A stretch of DNA of 64,000 bases from Petrotoga mexicana DSM 14811 (lineage in GTDB: Bacteria > Thermotogota > Thermotogae > Petrotogales > Petrotogaceae): NCBI RefSeq assembly GCF_002895565.1, contig NZ_AZRN01000001.1:1-64000 (forward strand), given 5' to 3'. Of this stretch, positions 7,622 to 16,351 are shown piece after piece (the first letter of the stretch is position 1; each line of letters starts with the position of its first letter). The notes beneath the pieces were generated by a model. It saw nothing but the letters and a program-made list of their open reading frames with translations. It had not been told where the DNA came from and ran no database searches. Made by a program: the position numbers and the translations under genes.

Positions 7622-9754
7622 ATGAATTTTAATAAAATAAAAGGGTTAGATGTAGCAATTTCCATACTTATCGTGGGGATAGTTGTGTTGATGGTTATAC
7701 CTATTCCTACCTTTTTGCTAGACTTCTTGCAGCTATTGAACATAATCGTTTCTATTATAATCTTATTGGCCACTTTATATTTGAAAAGGGCATTGGATAT
7801 TTCTATTTTTCCATCTTTGTTACTGGTTATGACCATCTTTAGGTTGGCGTTGAACGTTTCGTCTACTCGTTTGATACTCCTAAACGGTAAAAATTTTGAA
7901 GGAAAAGTAATAAGAGCCTTCGGTGACTTTGTTGTCGGTGGAAATTATATTGTGGGAATCATAATCTTTTTGATCCTTGTTATAATACAATTTCTTGTAA
8001 TAACTAAAGGAACAGAAAGAATATCTGAAGTAGCCGCAAGGTTCACTTTGGATGCCATGCCTGGCAAACAGATGAGTATAGATGCTGACATGTCTTCCGG
8101 TTTGATTAACGAAGAAGAAGCTAGACAAAGAAGAGAAGACATAAGAAGAGAAGCCGATTTTTATGGTGCAATGGATGGAGCTAGTAAATTTGTAAGAGGG
8201 GATGCAATAGCTGGATTAATAATAACTCTGATAAATTTAGTTGGGGGTTTAATAATTGGGATGTTACAGCAGGGACTGACGATCGCAGAGGCGGCGGAAG
8301 TATTTGCTCTACTAACCGTTGGTGACGGACTTGTTGCTCAAATTCCTGCGTTGTTGATTTCAACTTCTGCAGGTATGATAGTATCAAGAGCCGCCTCAAA
8401 AGATAATTTTGGTGTAGATTTAATAAGACAACTTACTTCTGACACAAGGGTTTTGAATATAGCAGGCGGAATAATAATATTTTTAGGTATGTTAACACCA
8501 ATTCCAGTTTTTCCATCGTTGATTTTAGGAGGAAGTTTACTTTTTGTAGCTTACGTGAGTAGAGTGAGTGAAGGCCAACTAGCATTTGAAACAACGGGTT
8601 CGAGTGGCGGAGGAATGGGAAGCTCAACCGCACCAAAAGTTGAAAACAGGGGTGTTTCTGGCGGTTTTGCACCACCTCTTACCACTCCAGAAGAAGTTTC
8701 AGAAGTCTTACAAGGTGATACAATTGAAGTAGACATTGGATATGGATTGATACCTTTAGCTGATCCAGATCAAGGCGGCGACCTATTGGATAGGATAACC
8801 GTTGTTCGAAAACAATTAGCTTATGAATTGGGTATAGTTATCTCTCCCATTCGAATAAGGGACAGCGTTCTATTAAGTTCGAATGAATACGTTATTAAAT
8901 TGAGAGGCGTTGAAGTTGGTAGATTCGAATTGATCCCCGACAGACTTCTTGCTATAAACTCAGGTATGGCTTCTGAAGAATTACCTGGTATAAAGACAAA
9001 AGAGCCTGCCTTCGGTTTAGAAGCCTTCTGGATAGACGAAAGTTTAAAAGAGGAAGCTATAGAAAAAGGTTACACTACTGTTGACGCACCCAGCGTTTTT
9101 GCCACTCATCTTTCTGAAACCATTAAAAAATATGCTCACGAAATTATTGGAACAAAAGAATTAGAAATATTAATCGATGGATTGAGAGTTAATTATGCCA
9201 ATCTTGTAGATACCCTTATTCCAACAATGCTAAAAATACATGAACTAAAAAAAGTTTTAAGTGAACTATTGTATGAAAGGATTTCAATAAGAAATCTGCC
9301 CTTAATTTTTGAGAGTTTGATAGAGGCAGTCGATAAATATGGAAACAATATTGAGAATTTAGTAGAGTATGTCAGAAGATCTTTAGGTAGGCAAATAGCG
9401 GAAAATTTAAGGTCTGACGATGGAGAATTACATGTTACCGCATTGGATCCATCCATAGAGAAAAAATTATCGGAATCAATAAGAGAAACGGATTCGGGAA
9501 GGGTTATAATACTCGAACCAGAATATTCAAATATTTTGGTACAAAGAATATCCAAATCTCTTGAAAACATGATGATGAAAGGCTTTAATCCTACATTAAT
9601 TTGTTCCAAAAACATAAGATATCCATTCGCTAGATTTATCTTAAAATTTATTCAAAACATCAGTATTATAGCATACGAAGAAATACCTTCGGATACTTCT
9701 CTCAACGTGAATGAAATAGTGAAAATAGAAGGTGAGAGATCCAATGCAAATTAA
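7622..9754 (+). CDS. flhA: Flagellar export protein FlhA
   Basis: A 710-residue FlhA, the large export-gate subunit with an N-terminal membrane domain of about eight helices and a C-terminal cytoplasmic domain that docks chaperone-substrate complexes. Seen are S-I-F-P-S-L-L-L, the FHIPEP-region motif V-R-G-D-A-I-A-G-L-I-I-T, and a Gly/Ser-rich linker near residue 325 between the membrane and cytoplasmic halves. A GGAGGTTAGCG ribosome site precedes the ATG. Its end overlaps flhF by 11 bases. Confidence 0.96.
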   Translation: MNFNKIKGLDVAISILIVGIVVLMVIPIPTFLLDFLQLLNIIVSIIILLATLYLKRALDISIFPSLLLVMTIFRLALNVSSTRLILLNGKNFEGKVIRAFGDFVVGGNYIVGIIIFLILVIIQFLVITKGTERISEVAARFTLDAMPGKQMSIDADMSSGLINEEEARQRREDIRREADFYGAMDGASKFVRGDAIAGLIITLINLVGGLIIGMLQQGLTIAEAAEVFALLTVGDGLVAQIPALLISTSAGMIVSRAASKDNFGVDLIRQLTSDTRVLNIAGGIIIFLGMLTPIPVFPSLILGGSLLFVAYVSRVSEGQLAFETTGSSGGGMGSSTAPKVENRGVSGGFAPPLTTPEEVSEVLQGDTIEVDIGYGLIPLADPDQGGDLLDRITVVRKQLAYELGIVISPIRIRDSVLLSSNEYVIKLRGVEVGRFELIPDRLLAINSGMASEELPGIKTKEPAFGLEAFWIDESLKEEAIEKGYTTVDAPSVFATHLSETIKKYAHEIIGTKELEILIDGLRVNYANLVDTLIPTMLKIHELKKVLSELLYERISIRNLPLIFESLIEAVDKYGNNIENLVEYVRRSLGRQIAENLRSDDGELHVTALDPSIEKKLSESIRETDSGRVIILEPEYSNILVQRISKSLENMMMKGFNPTLICSKNIRYPFARFILKFIQNISIIAYEEIPSDTSLNVNEIVKIEGERSNAN

Positions 9755-11060
9755 AAAACTTACCGTTAAGACAATTTCTGAAGCAATGGAGAAGATAAGA
9801 AGAGAATTCGGGGAAGACGCCTATATTTTAGACACGAAAAAAGTGAAAAAAGGTGGATTTTTTGGAATCGGTGGAGAAAAATATATCGAAGTAACTGTTT
9901 TGAGTGAGGAAAACATAAATTCTGAGAACAAACCTCAAAAATCCAAAAATCACCCGCAAGAATCTAATAATACCTATACGCTAAACGATCTAATAAAAAG
10001 GAATACACCTGAATTTTATAGAAAAAAAGAAAGAGAAGAAAAAATAGCAAAACCATCGTACTTAAATAGTGATAATGGATCCAACGGTAAACATTCAAAA
10101 GATGATTTAACAGAGTTTATAAAAACGAGTAGAGAAATATCTTCTAAGATAGACAAAAGTGCAGAAGCATTTTATCATCAACACATCCAAAGGGAACCTT
10201 CTGAAAGTGGCATCAAAGATAGTTTAAAATTACAAGATCTAATGAATATGGTTGAAAAGTTGAACAAAAAAATGGAAGCAAACAATCTCTATCTTCAAGA
10301 TATAAAGGATAAGCTATACGAAAAATCGTATTCAAGAGTTTTCATTGAATCCTTTTTAAATCAATTGAATGATTTAAAAGTAGAAGAAAATTGGAAAAAT
10401 CAAGAAATTATAAGGACCAGATTTGAAAAAAAACTTTATCAAAGCTTAGAAATTTTAAATTTTGGTGATATAAAGAATAAAGTTATGTTTATAGGTCCTA
10501 CAGGAGTGGGAAAAACGACAACGTTGGCAAAAATAGCCGCTAACTTAAAAAAAATGAATAAAAAAATTGCACTAATTACAATCGACACGTACAGAATAGC
10601 TGCAACAGATCAGTTAAAAACTTATGCAGATATACTAGGTATTTCTCTTCACATTTGTTATACCCCGTCTGACCTTAAAATTGCTTTGGAATCACTTTTG
10701 AATTTTGATGTAATTCTAATAGACACAGCTGGAAGAAGCCATAAGAACAATTTACAGATGGGTGAACTCAAAGTGTTCAAAGACGTAGTTGAGCCTGATT
10801 ACAATATAATGCTGTTATCCTCCAACACAAATTGTGAAGATATGATGCATATTTACGATAATTTTTCTTATCTAAAACCCAACGCATTAATTTTTACAAA
10901 GATGGATGAAACCTCATCATATGGTCAATTATTTTCTTTTCTGGAATATTCTAAATTACCTTTGTTGGGTATAACAGACGGTCAAAGAGTTCCTGAAGAT
11001 TTGAAGTTTCCTTCTAAAGAATGGCTGACCCGTTCAGCAGTGGAGGAGGTATTTAAATGA
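9744..11060 (+). CDS. flhF: Flagellar SRP-type GTPase FlhF
   Basis: FlhF controls flagellar placement and number. The protein has a basic N-terminal segment, a variable middle with many charged residues (about 55-200), and an SRP-type NG domain. The GTPase motifs are G-P-T-G-V-G-K-T (about 251-258), D-T-A-G-R-S and T-K-M-D-E. ATG at 9744 is chosen because the upstream in-frame start at 9732 lies on top of the AAGGTGAGA ribosome site. It overlaps flhA upstream and flhG downstream (4 bases), so translational coupling is likely. Confidence 0.95.
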   Translation: MQIKKLTVKTISEAMEKIRREFGEDAYILDTKKVKKGGFFGIGGEKYIEVTVLSEENINSENKPQKSKNHPQESNNTYTLNDLIKRNTPEFYRKKEREEKIAKPSYLNSDNGSNGKHSKDDLTEFIKTSREISSKIDKSAEAFYHQHIQREPSESGIKDSLKLQDLMNMVEKLNKKMEANNLYLQDIKDKLYEKSYSRVFIESFLNQLNDLKVEENWKNQEIIRTRFEKKLYQSLEILNFGDIKNKVMFIGPTGVGKTTTLAKIAANLKKMNKKIALITIDTYRIAATDQLKTYADILGISLHICYTPSDLKIALESLLNFDVILIDTAGRSHKNNLQMGELKVFKDVVEPDYNIMLLSSNTNCEDMMHIYDNFSYLKPNALIFTKMDETSSYGQLFSFLEYSKLPLLGITDGQRVPEDLKFPSKEWLTRSAVEEVFK

Positions 11061-11911
11061 ACCGTATATATCGAGATCAGGCAGCTAGTTTAAGAGAAGA
11101 ATTTTCTAACACACAAACAAAGATCATAACAGTTGTAAGCGGAAAGGGTGGAGTTGGTAAGTCGGTATTGTCGGTGAATATCGCTGCTGATCTAGCAACA
11201 CATGGGAAACGAATACTTTTATTTGATTCGGATGCTGGTTTCGCAAACGCTTCTATTCTGATGGGGAATACTGTGAAAATCACGTTGAGCGAATATATGA
11301 GGGGTAATGTTACCTTCAACGATTGCGTTCAAGATACGGAGTATGGTGTCAAAATAATAAGCAGCGGTTTTGATTTCACAGATTGGAAGGTCTTTCAAAA
11401 TAATTTCACTGATTCGATCATGGATGAATTTTTAAATTTGTTGAAAGAAGTCGATTATTTTATAATAGATGTTGGTGCAGGTTATTCTGAAAAACTCAAT
11501 AATTTTTATCTAAATTCGGATACTATCTTTCTAATAACGGTTCCCGAACCGACAGCGGTAGTTAACGCCTACACCTTGCTGAAAGCTTTATCGGTTTTGA
11601 ATGTAAATGGGGAAATAGAGATAATTCTAAATATGATCAAAAATAAAAACGAAGTTGAGATGGTTAAATCCGTCTTAAGTAGAACCGCAAAAAGGTTTTT
11701 AAACAGAGAAATAAATAACTTTCATGAAATTTCTTACGATGAAAACGTTCATTTGAGTGTGAAGAGGCAGATACCTTTGATTTCATTGAAAGAAAACAGT
11801 AAGTTTTCAAAAGATATAAAAAAGATTACCTCCGATATACTCAATATCAAAACCTCTTCCCATATTAATTTTACGCAGAGATTGAAAGAGATGTTTGGGA
11901 AAGGACATTGA
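11057..11911 (+). CDS. flhG: MinD-like ATPase FlhG (FleN/YlxH)
   Basis: A 284-residue ParA/MinD-family ATPase with the deviant Walker A S-G-K-G-G-V-G-K-S (residues 28-36), D-S-D-A-G-F-A-N-A and I-I-D-V-G-A-G. Placed directly after flhF (ATGA overlap), it is FlhG, which limits flagellar number and works with FlhF. GGAGGAGGT precedes the ATG inside flhF. Confidence 0.93.
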   Translation: MNRIYRDQAASLREEFSNTQTKIITVVSGKGGVGKSVLSVNIAADLATHGKRILLFDSDAGFANASILMGNTVKITLSEYMRGNVTFNDCVQDTEYGVKIISSGFDFTDWKVFQNNFTDSIMDEFLNLLKEVDYFIIDVGAGYSEKLNNFYLNSDTIFLITVPEPTAVVNAYTLLKALSVLNVNGEIEIILNMIKNKNEVEMVKSVLSRTAKRFLNREINNFHEISYDENVHLSVKRQIPLISLKENSKFSKDIKKITSDILNIKTSSHINFTQRLKEMFGKGH

Positions 11912-11923
11912 TGTTCGGAACGA

Positions 11924-11980
11924 AAGGGCCACAGCTTCCTTCCTTAGAAGGGCGGGCATCGAGGCGAAGGGGCGATATAG
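11924..11980 (+). repeat. Degenerate copy of the dispersed repeat
   Basis: GGGCCACAGCTTCCTTCCTT followed by a GGCGGGCATCGAGGCGAAGGGGCG-like stretch aligns with the GGGACCGCAGGTCCCTTCCTT and GGGCTGCGGGGCGAAGGGGCGCTA modules found elsewhere. It lies in the 94-base gap between flhG and the PilZ gene. Confidence 0.55.
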
Positions 11981-12005
11981 AATATAGATAGAAAAGGGGT
12001 TTAAG

Positions 12006-12704
12006 ATGTCTGATTTTGTCGAAAAAGTAAGCTCAAAGAATGTTTTATACACTAATATGCCTCTGGATTTGGAAATTCAAGAAAAAGGAATTCAAGGAGT
12101 TTATAAAAGTATTCTTTACGAATACGACTTCAACAGTAATCTAGCTAAAATAGGAATGCCCATTTTTAAAGGTGCATATCTGCAAATTTTTCGAGGTACA
12201 AATCTAAAAGTAAGAGCATACTCTTCAAGGGCTGTTTATTTATTCAAAAGCAAAGTTTATAGTAGTGGAAAAGAAGGGAATATCAGATACCTTATAATAA
12301 ACATTCCTGAAATAATTTTTAGAGTACAAAGACGAGAACATGCTAGGATCCCTTTTTCAGAGGAAGGTACCTTTTATCTGAAAGAAGACCAAGAAAATAG
12401 TAAAACTGAGGAGAACCTTCAACCTACCAAATACCGGTTTATAACTAAAGATTTCAGTGCTGGAGGATTGTCTATCGTTACCTCTAAAGAGATGAAAGTC
12501 GGACAAAGAATAACAATAAATTTAGTTTTAAAAAATGAAGTCAGACTCGAAAACATAGAATCTGAGGTTGTTCGGTTTATTGATAAAACTACAAGTAGAG
12601 AATACATTTATGGAATTAAGTTTTTAAACTTAACAAGAGAAAAAGAAGAAGAACTGGTGAGGTTTGTTTTCAAATTCGAGCGAGAGTTATTTAAAAAGAT
12701 TTGA
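12006..12704 (+). CDS. PilZ-domain protein, YcgR-like
   Basis: A 232-residue protein with an N-terminal YcgR-N-like beta domain (about 10-95) and a C-terminal PilZ domain. The cyclic-di-GMP signature is visible: R-V-Q-R-R-E-H-A-R (RxxxR) near residue 100 and D-F-S-A-G-G-L (DxSxxG) about 50 residues later. YcgR proteins brake or bias the flagellar motor when they bind cyclic-di-GMP. The location between flhG and cheC supports a motility role. Binding is inferred from the motif. Confidence 0.88.
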   Translation: MSDFVEKVSSKNVLYTNMPLDLEIQEKGIQGVYKSILYEYDFNSNLAKIGMPIFKGAYLQIFRGTNLKVRAYSSRAVYLFKSKVYSSGKEGNIRYLIINIPEIIFRVQRREHARIPFSEEGTFYLKEDQENSKTEENLQPTKYRFITKDFSAGGLSIVTSKEMKVGQRITINLVLKNEVRLENIESEVVRFIDKTTSREYIYGIKFLNLTREKEEELVRFVFKFERELFKKI

Positions 12705-12741
12705 TACAGTACCGTTTTTAGATTAAAAAGGGGGAAGTTTA

Positions 12742-13374
12742 ATGTCCATCTATGATGAGATTAACGAACAAAAATTGGATGCATTGAAGGAATTAGGAAA
12801 CATAGGTGCAGGTAATGCAGCGACAGCTATTTCAACGATGTTGAACAAGAAAATTGATATCACAGTTCCTTCTGCTGAAATTATTCCTCTTTCAGAATTA
12901 TGGGAGGAGTTTACTGATCCTGAAGAGATAACAGCAGGGTCGATGGTAGAAATCGGTGGGGAACTGCACGGGGCAATTTTGTTTCTGCTAGGAACCGAAG
13001 AGACTAAAAATATTTTAGAGTTGTTAATGCTTCCTAGACCTGAAGACTTAACCCAAATTGATGAAATGACTTCTTCAGCCATCGGTGAAATTGGCAATAT
13101 TATGTGTAGCTCTTATATATCCGCACTTTCAAATTTCACAGGTTTGAACATACATTCTTTGCCCCCAAAAATTACAGTGGATATGTTAACAGCCATAGTT
13201 TCTGAATCTTCTCTTATGGTTACTGAAGGTAGCGATTTTGTAATCCTAATTAGAACAGAAATAAATATTGAAGAGTATGAAGGGAACGTAAAAGGCTTCT
13301 TAATATATTTATCAGACGAACAAAATATTTTAAAATTATTAAAAACCTTAGGAATGGGGACGAATAATGACTGA
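12742..13374 (+). CDS. cheC: CheY-P phosphatase CheC
   Basis: A 210-residue CheC with two repeats of the phosphatase motif: E-L-G-N-I-G-A-G-N-A-A-T-A near residue 16 and E-I-G-N-I-M-C-S-S-Y-I-S-A near residue 115, each followed by a conserved Pro. CheC proteins hydrolyse CheY phosphate and bind CheD. A good GGGGGAAG site precedes the ATG. It overlaps cheD by 8 bases. Confidence 0.94.
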   Translation: MSIYDEINEQKLDALKELGNIGAGNAATAISTMLNKKIDITVPSAEIIPLSELWEEFTDPEEITAGSMVEIGGELHGAILFLLGTEETKNILELLMLPRPEDLTQIDEMTSSAIGEIGNIMCSSYISALSNFTGLNIHSLPPKITVDMLTAIVSESSLMVTEGSDFVILIRTEINIEEYEGNVKGFLIYLSDEQNILKLLKTLGMGTNND

Positions 13375-13864
13375 GAGCAAGAAAAAAATAATAGGAATTG
13401 GAGAATACATAGTAGATAAAAATCCGGCGATTTTGGTCACGTTAGGGTTAGGTTCCTGTGTGGCGGTTTGTTTACGAGATAAAAAAAACCTCATTGGAGG
13501 GTTAGTCCACGTAATGCTTCCTGAAAGTAGAAGCAGCAAAAAGGATGAAAAGATCGGTAAATATGCAGACACAGGTATAAAAGCGATAATAGATGGAATT
13601 GTTGATTTAGGTGGAAACGTTAAATATCTGGAAGCTAAGATAGCGGGAGGAGCAGCGATGTTCAAAAACTCCAATAATTCTTTGAATGTTGGAGCCAAGA
13701 ACGTTGAAGCTGTGAGACAAATTTTGAAAGAAAACGACATAAAAATAATCGCTGAAGATACTGGAGGAAATAGAGCTAGAAGTGTTGAATTTAACATTTC
13801 AAATGGGGAACTAAAGGTTAAGAAGGTTGGCGGAGGAGAAAAGGTTGAAATCACAGTAATTTAA
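13367..13864 (+). CDS. cheD: Chemoreceptor glutamine deamidase CheD
   Basis: A 165-residue CheD, which deamidates receptor glutamines and modulates CheC. The catalytic residues appear with the family spacing: Thr25 (V-T-L-G-L-G-S), Cys31 (S-C-V-A-V) and His48 (G-L-V-H-V-M-L-P). Its ATG overlaps the end of cheC (ATGACTGA), consistent with coupled synthesis of interacting partners. Confidence 0.95.
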   Translation: MTESKKKIIGIGEYIVDKNPAILVTLGLGSCVAVCLRDKKNLIGGLVHVMLPESRSSKKDEKIGKYADTGIKAIIDGIVDLGGNVKYLEAKIAGGAAMFKNSNNSLNVGAKNVEAVRQILKENDIKIIAEDTGGNRARSVEFNISNGELKVKKVGGGEKVEITVI

Positions 13865-13876
13865 GGTGGCAAATGA

Positions 13877-14572
13877 ATGAAATACAAAATTAATGAAGAA
13901 CAATTGGTAATGGAATTTTTGCCGAAAATAAAGATTATAGCTTTAAATTTAAAAACCACTTTACCTAAAAATATAGACGTGGAGGATTTGATTCAGGAGG
14001 GGATTATAGGATTACTTCAATCATATAAGAGATACAACCCGGAGAAAGGCACTTCTTTTTACACCTATGCTTTAAAAAGGATAAAAGGTTCTATGTATGA
14101 TTATCTAAGGAGGATAGATTGGCTTCCAAAAGAGATAAGGAGTTTAGTAAAAAAGTACGAAGATTTGATTTATGAATGTAAAGATAATGAGTACATAGAC
14201 GATAATTCAGTAGCAGAAAAACTTCATATTGAAAAAAATGATGTTGACAAGATAAAGTTCTCCTTGAGTAAAAGGCAGATCCTTCAGTTGGATGAATATT
14301 TTTTAAACAGCGAAGAAGAGAACTGGCTTGAATATATACAGGAAGAAAACGACCCTGAAATACTTGCTTATAAAGATATCTTACATGACAAATTAAAAGA
14401 AAGTATCGAGAAACTAGAAGAAAGAGAAAAACTGATACTCTCCCTTTATTACAACGAAGGTTTAACCTTTAAAGAAATTGGAAATGTTTTAGAAATAAGT
14501 GAATCACGGGTTTCTCAGTTACATTCAGTAATATTGGTTAAATTAAAAAAAATGATTCAAGGAAGTGAATAA
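13877..14572 (+). CDS. fliA: Flagellar sigma factor FliA (sigma-28)
   Basis: A 231-residue group 3 sigma factor. Region 2 shows D-V-E-D-L-I-Q-E-G-I-I-G-L and Y-T-Y-A-L-K-R-I-K-G-S-M-Y-D-Y-L-R, typical of FliA/WhiG. Region 4 shows E-R-E-K-L-I-L-S-L-Y-Y and a helix-turn-helix with E-I-S-E-S-R-V-S-Q-L-H. It directs late flagellar gene transcription. No anti-sigma factor FlgM is recognised next to it. Confidence 0.94.
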   Translation: MKYKINEEQLVMEFLPKIKIIALNLKTTLPKNIDVEDLIQEGIIGLLQSYKRYNPEKGTSFYTYALKRIKGSMYDYLRRIDWLPKEIRSLVKKYEDLIYECKDNEYIDDNSVAEKLHIEKNDVDKIKFSLSKRQILQLDEYFLNSEEENWLEYIQEENDPEILAYKDILHDKLKESIEKLEEREKLILSLYYNEGLTFKEIGNVLEISESRVSQLHSVILVKLKKMIQGSE

Positions 14573-14574
14573 AT

Positions 14575-14880
14575 ATGGCTTCACTTCACGAATTACAAAT
14601 ATTGGTAACCAAATCTATAGATGTTGCAAATAATGTGCAAGCAATATCTCATTCTTACGATGCAGCCAAAAATATGTTACTAGTTAAACAAGCGAGTGAA
14701 TATTCTCAAAACCTACAAAAAAGGATAAAAAATAAAGGCCAAGTTGAAAAGAAAAATGTTGATAATAAATCATCCACTGGGATTTCCTCTCAGAGGTCTT
14801 TAAGTAATGAAAACAAAGACATTGTAAAGAGGCATGTGGTAGATGAATACAGAGGTAAACTTTTGGATTTAAGGTTATAA
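14575..14880 (+). CDS. Small protein of unknown function after fliA
   Basis: A 101-residue, soluble, basic protein starting 2 bases after the fliA stop, so probably cotranscribed. The first 55 residues look helical, with no signal peptide or membrane helix; the middle is Lys/Ser/Asn-rich and probably disordered. I do not recognise the family. A flagellar role, such as an anti-sigma factor or export chaperone, is only a guess from position. Confidence 0.65.
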   Translation: MASLHELQILVTKSIDVANNVQAISHSYDAAKNMLLVKQASEYSQNLQKRIKNKGQVEKKNVDNKSSTGISSQRSLSNENKDIVKRHVVDEYRGKLLDLRL

Positions 14881-14899
14881 GTATCTATCCTTATGTGTA

Positions 14900-15140
14900 G
14901 GAAAGGGTTAAAAGGTCAGAAACTTCTTTATCCTTATGGGCGGGCTGCGGGGCGAAGGGGCGCTAATAAAGACTAAGCACAGCTTACAGGAAAATCCTAT
15001 AAACAATTAAGTTGCCAAAAGAAGAGTCTGTTTTTAAAAGGGTCAAAGGGCGGAGCTCTGTTTGCCGTAGTGTGCAAACTATGTTTTTAAATGATTTTGA
15101 ACTTGATTTGGGGTTTTTAAGGGGAACCCCCTTAACGTCC
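14900..15140 (+). repeat. Dispersed repeat copy with G-rich hairpin
   Basis: This gap of about 290 bases holds the GGGCGGGCTGCGGGGCGAAGGGGCGCTAA-type module, a TAAGC-ACA-GCTTA triloop hairpin and a degraded AGGGCGGAGCTCT module. At 15117-15135 there is a perfect 8-bp hairpin, TTAAGGGG and CCCCTTAA around AAC, ending AACGT like the hairpin at 41-58. No gene is visible. Confidence 0.7.
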
Positions 15141-15166
15141 AGGTATGAAAGGAGAAATAAAAATTT

Positions 15167-15664
15167 ATGTTAGGTTATTTTACAATATACAAATCAGAAG
15201 ACGAAATGTTTTCAGGTGGATTATTGATTCTCAATGAAAATGGAATCCCTGTTTCCTTTAAATACACAGAACCAATAAAACCTTCCAAAATCCAAAAAAT
15301 AATTTATGGATCGAACCTAAAAAATTATTTAGCCTTTCAAATACTCAGTAATGGAGAATTATACTCGCCTCACAACGTGGACTTAATACTAACGGACGAC
15401 AGTGATCTAATAAATTATATCGATATTGACAAAGTTATAATGTATATAATGGAAGTAAGCAGTGATAAAGGCTTTGAGGTTAAAGAAAAAGAGGGTATAA
15501 TTCCCATGAATCAAAATTCTAGCCTAAGATTTTATTCTTCGAAAGTGCTAGATTCTCTTACTTTGAAGAAAATCAAATCCTACATAGAAATTTTTGATAT
15601 CTTTGAACCATTTACTCGTTTAAAAGAGGCTTTGGTGTATATATGTTCCTCAAAAGAAAAATAA
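15167..15664 (+). CDS. Conserved-looking protein of unknown function
   Basis: A 165-residue soluble protein with mixed alpha/beta character and no recognised motif. A GAAAGGAG ribosome site lies upstream (about 15147). It overlaps the next gene by 22 bases and appears to form a unit with it and mfd. I cannot assign a function. Confidence 0.65.
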   Translation: MLGYFTIYKSEDEMFSGGLLILNENGIPVSFKYTEPIKPSKIQKIIYGSNLKNYLAFQILSNGELYSPHNVDLILTDDSDLINYIDIDKVIMYIMEVSSDKGFEVKEKEGIIPMNQNSSLRFYSSKVLDSLTLKKIKSYIEIFDIFEPFTRLKEALVYICSSKEK

Positions 15665-16344
15665 CTATCAACCAAGTTAACCTTTCATTTGATACCCCTA
15701 TAAATTTCGTACTTTTTCAGAATATAAATTTTCAACTTCTACCTTCAAAAACCCAAAACCTAAAAATAAAGACCGTTAATATCAACGAGTTAGTAAAGAT
15801 AACAGAACTCCCTTCGACTGAAGAGGGAATTACCTTTATTGAAGAAACAGACCAACTTTTACCAAAAAAAATAATTAATTTGGATTTTATTAAGATTAAT
15901 ATAATTAAAAGTTCTTCTTTGTCTGGTATAAATATAAAGGATAGTGAAATTAAGATAGGGGTTAGTTTAATAAACGTGCTAATGTCAACGAATACAATTC
16001 TAAATACGACAAAAATGATAGAATTTAATATTAAAGAAAGTGTGCCTCAAAAAATAGTAGTTAAACCAATTAGAAAAGTTTTAAAAAGACCTGTTTCGAA
16101 GGAATACATTCTACAGTTGGCACAAGAGATTGCATCATCAAAAAAATTACAAAAGATAAAACTATCATTCCTAGGCTTTTATGTTAAAGTTCCTATAGCA
16201 GAAGAGATAAATTATTATTGGAAAGGTGAAAAATTAATATGCTTTCTCAAAAATAATGAAGCAGACATTACTGACTATTTTGATTGTGCCGCTTTTTTTG
16301 ATTCTGAGAACAATAAGAAGTATTTGAAGTTTATCAGGAGGTAA
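15643..16344 (+). CDS. Protein of unknown function upstream of mfd
   Basis: A 233-residue protein, rich in Ile, Lys and Asn, without signal peptide or clear membrane helices. The C-terminal third includes a K-I-K-L-S-F-L-G-F-Y-V-K-V-P segment. I do not recognise the family. It overlaps the preceding gene, and its last codons (AGG AGG TAA) double as the ribosome site of mfd, so these genes are likely coupled. Confidence 0.65.
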   Translation: MFLKRKITINQVNLSFDTPINFVLFQNINFQLLPSKTQNLKIKTVNINELVKITELPSTEEGITFIEETDQLLPKKIINLDFIKINIIKSSSLSGINIKDSEIKIGVSLINVLMSTNTILNTTKMIEFNIKESVPQKIVVKPIRKVLKRPVSKEYILQLAQEIASSKKLQKIKLSFLGFYVKVPIAEEINYYWKGEKLICFLKNNEADITDYFDCAAFFDSENNKKYLKFIRR

Positions 16345-16351
16345 TGTTGAA

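Noticed and set aside
14575-14880. Anti-sigma factor FlgM after fliA
   Set aside because: No FlgM-like C-terminal helices or motif are recognisable; only the position suggests it.
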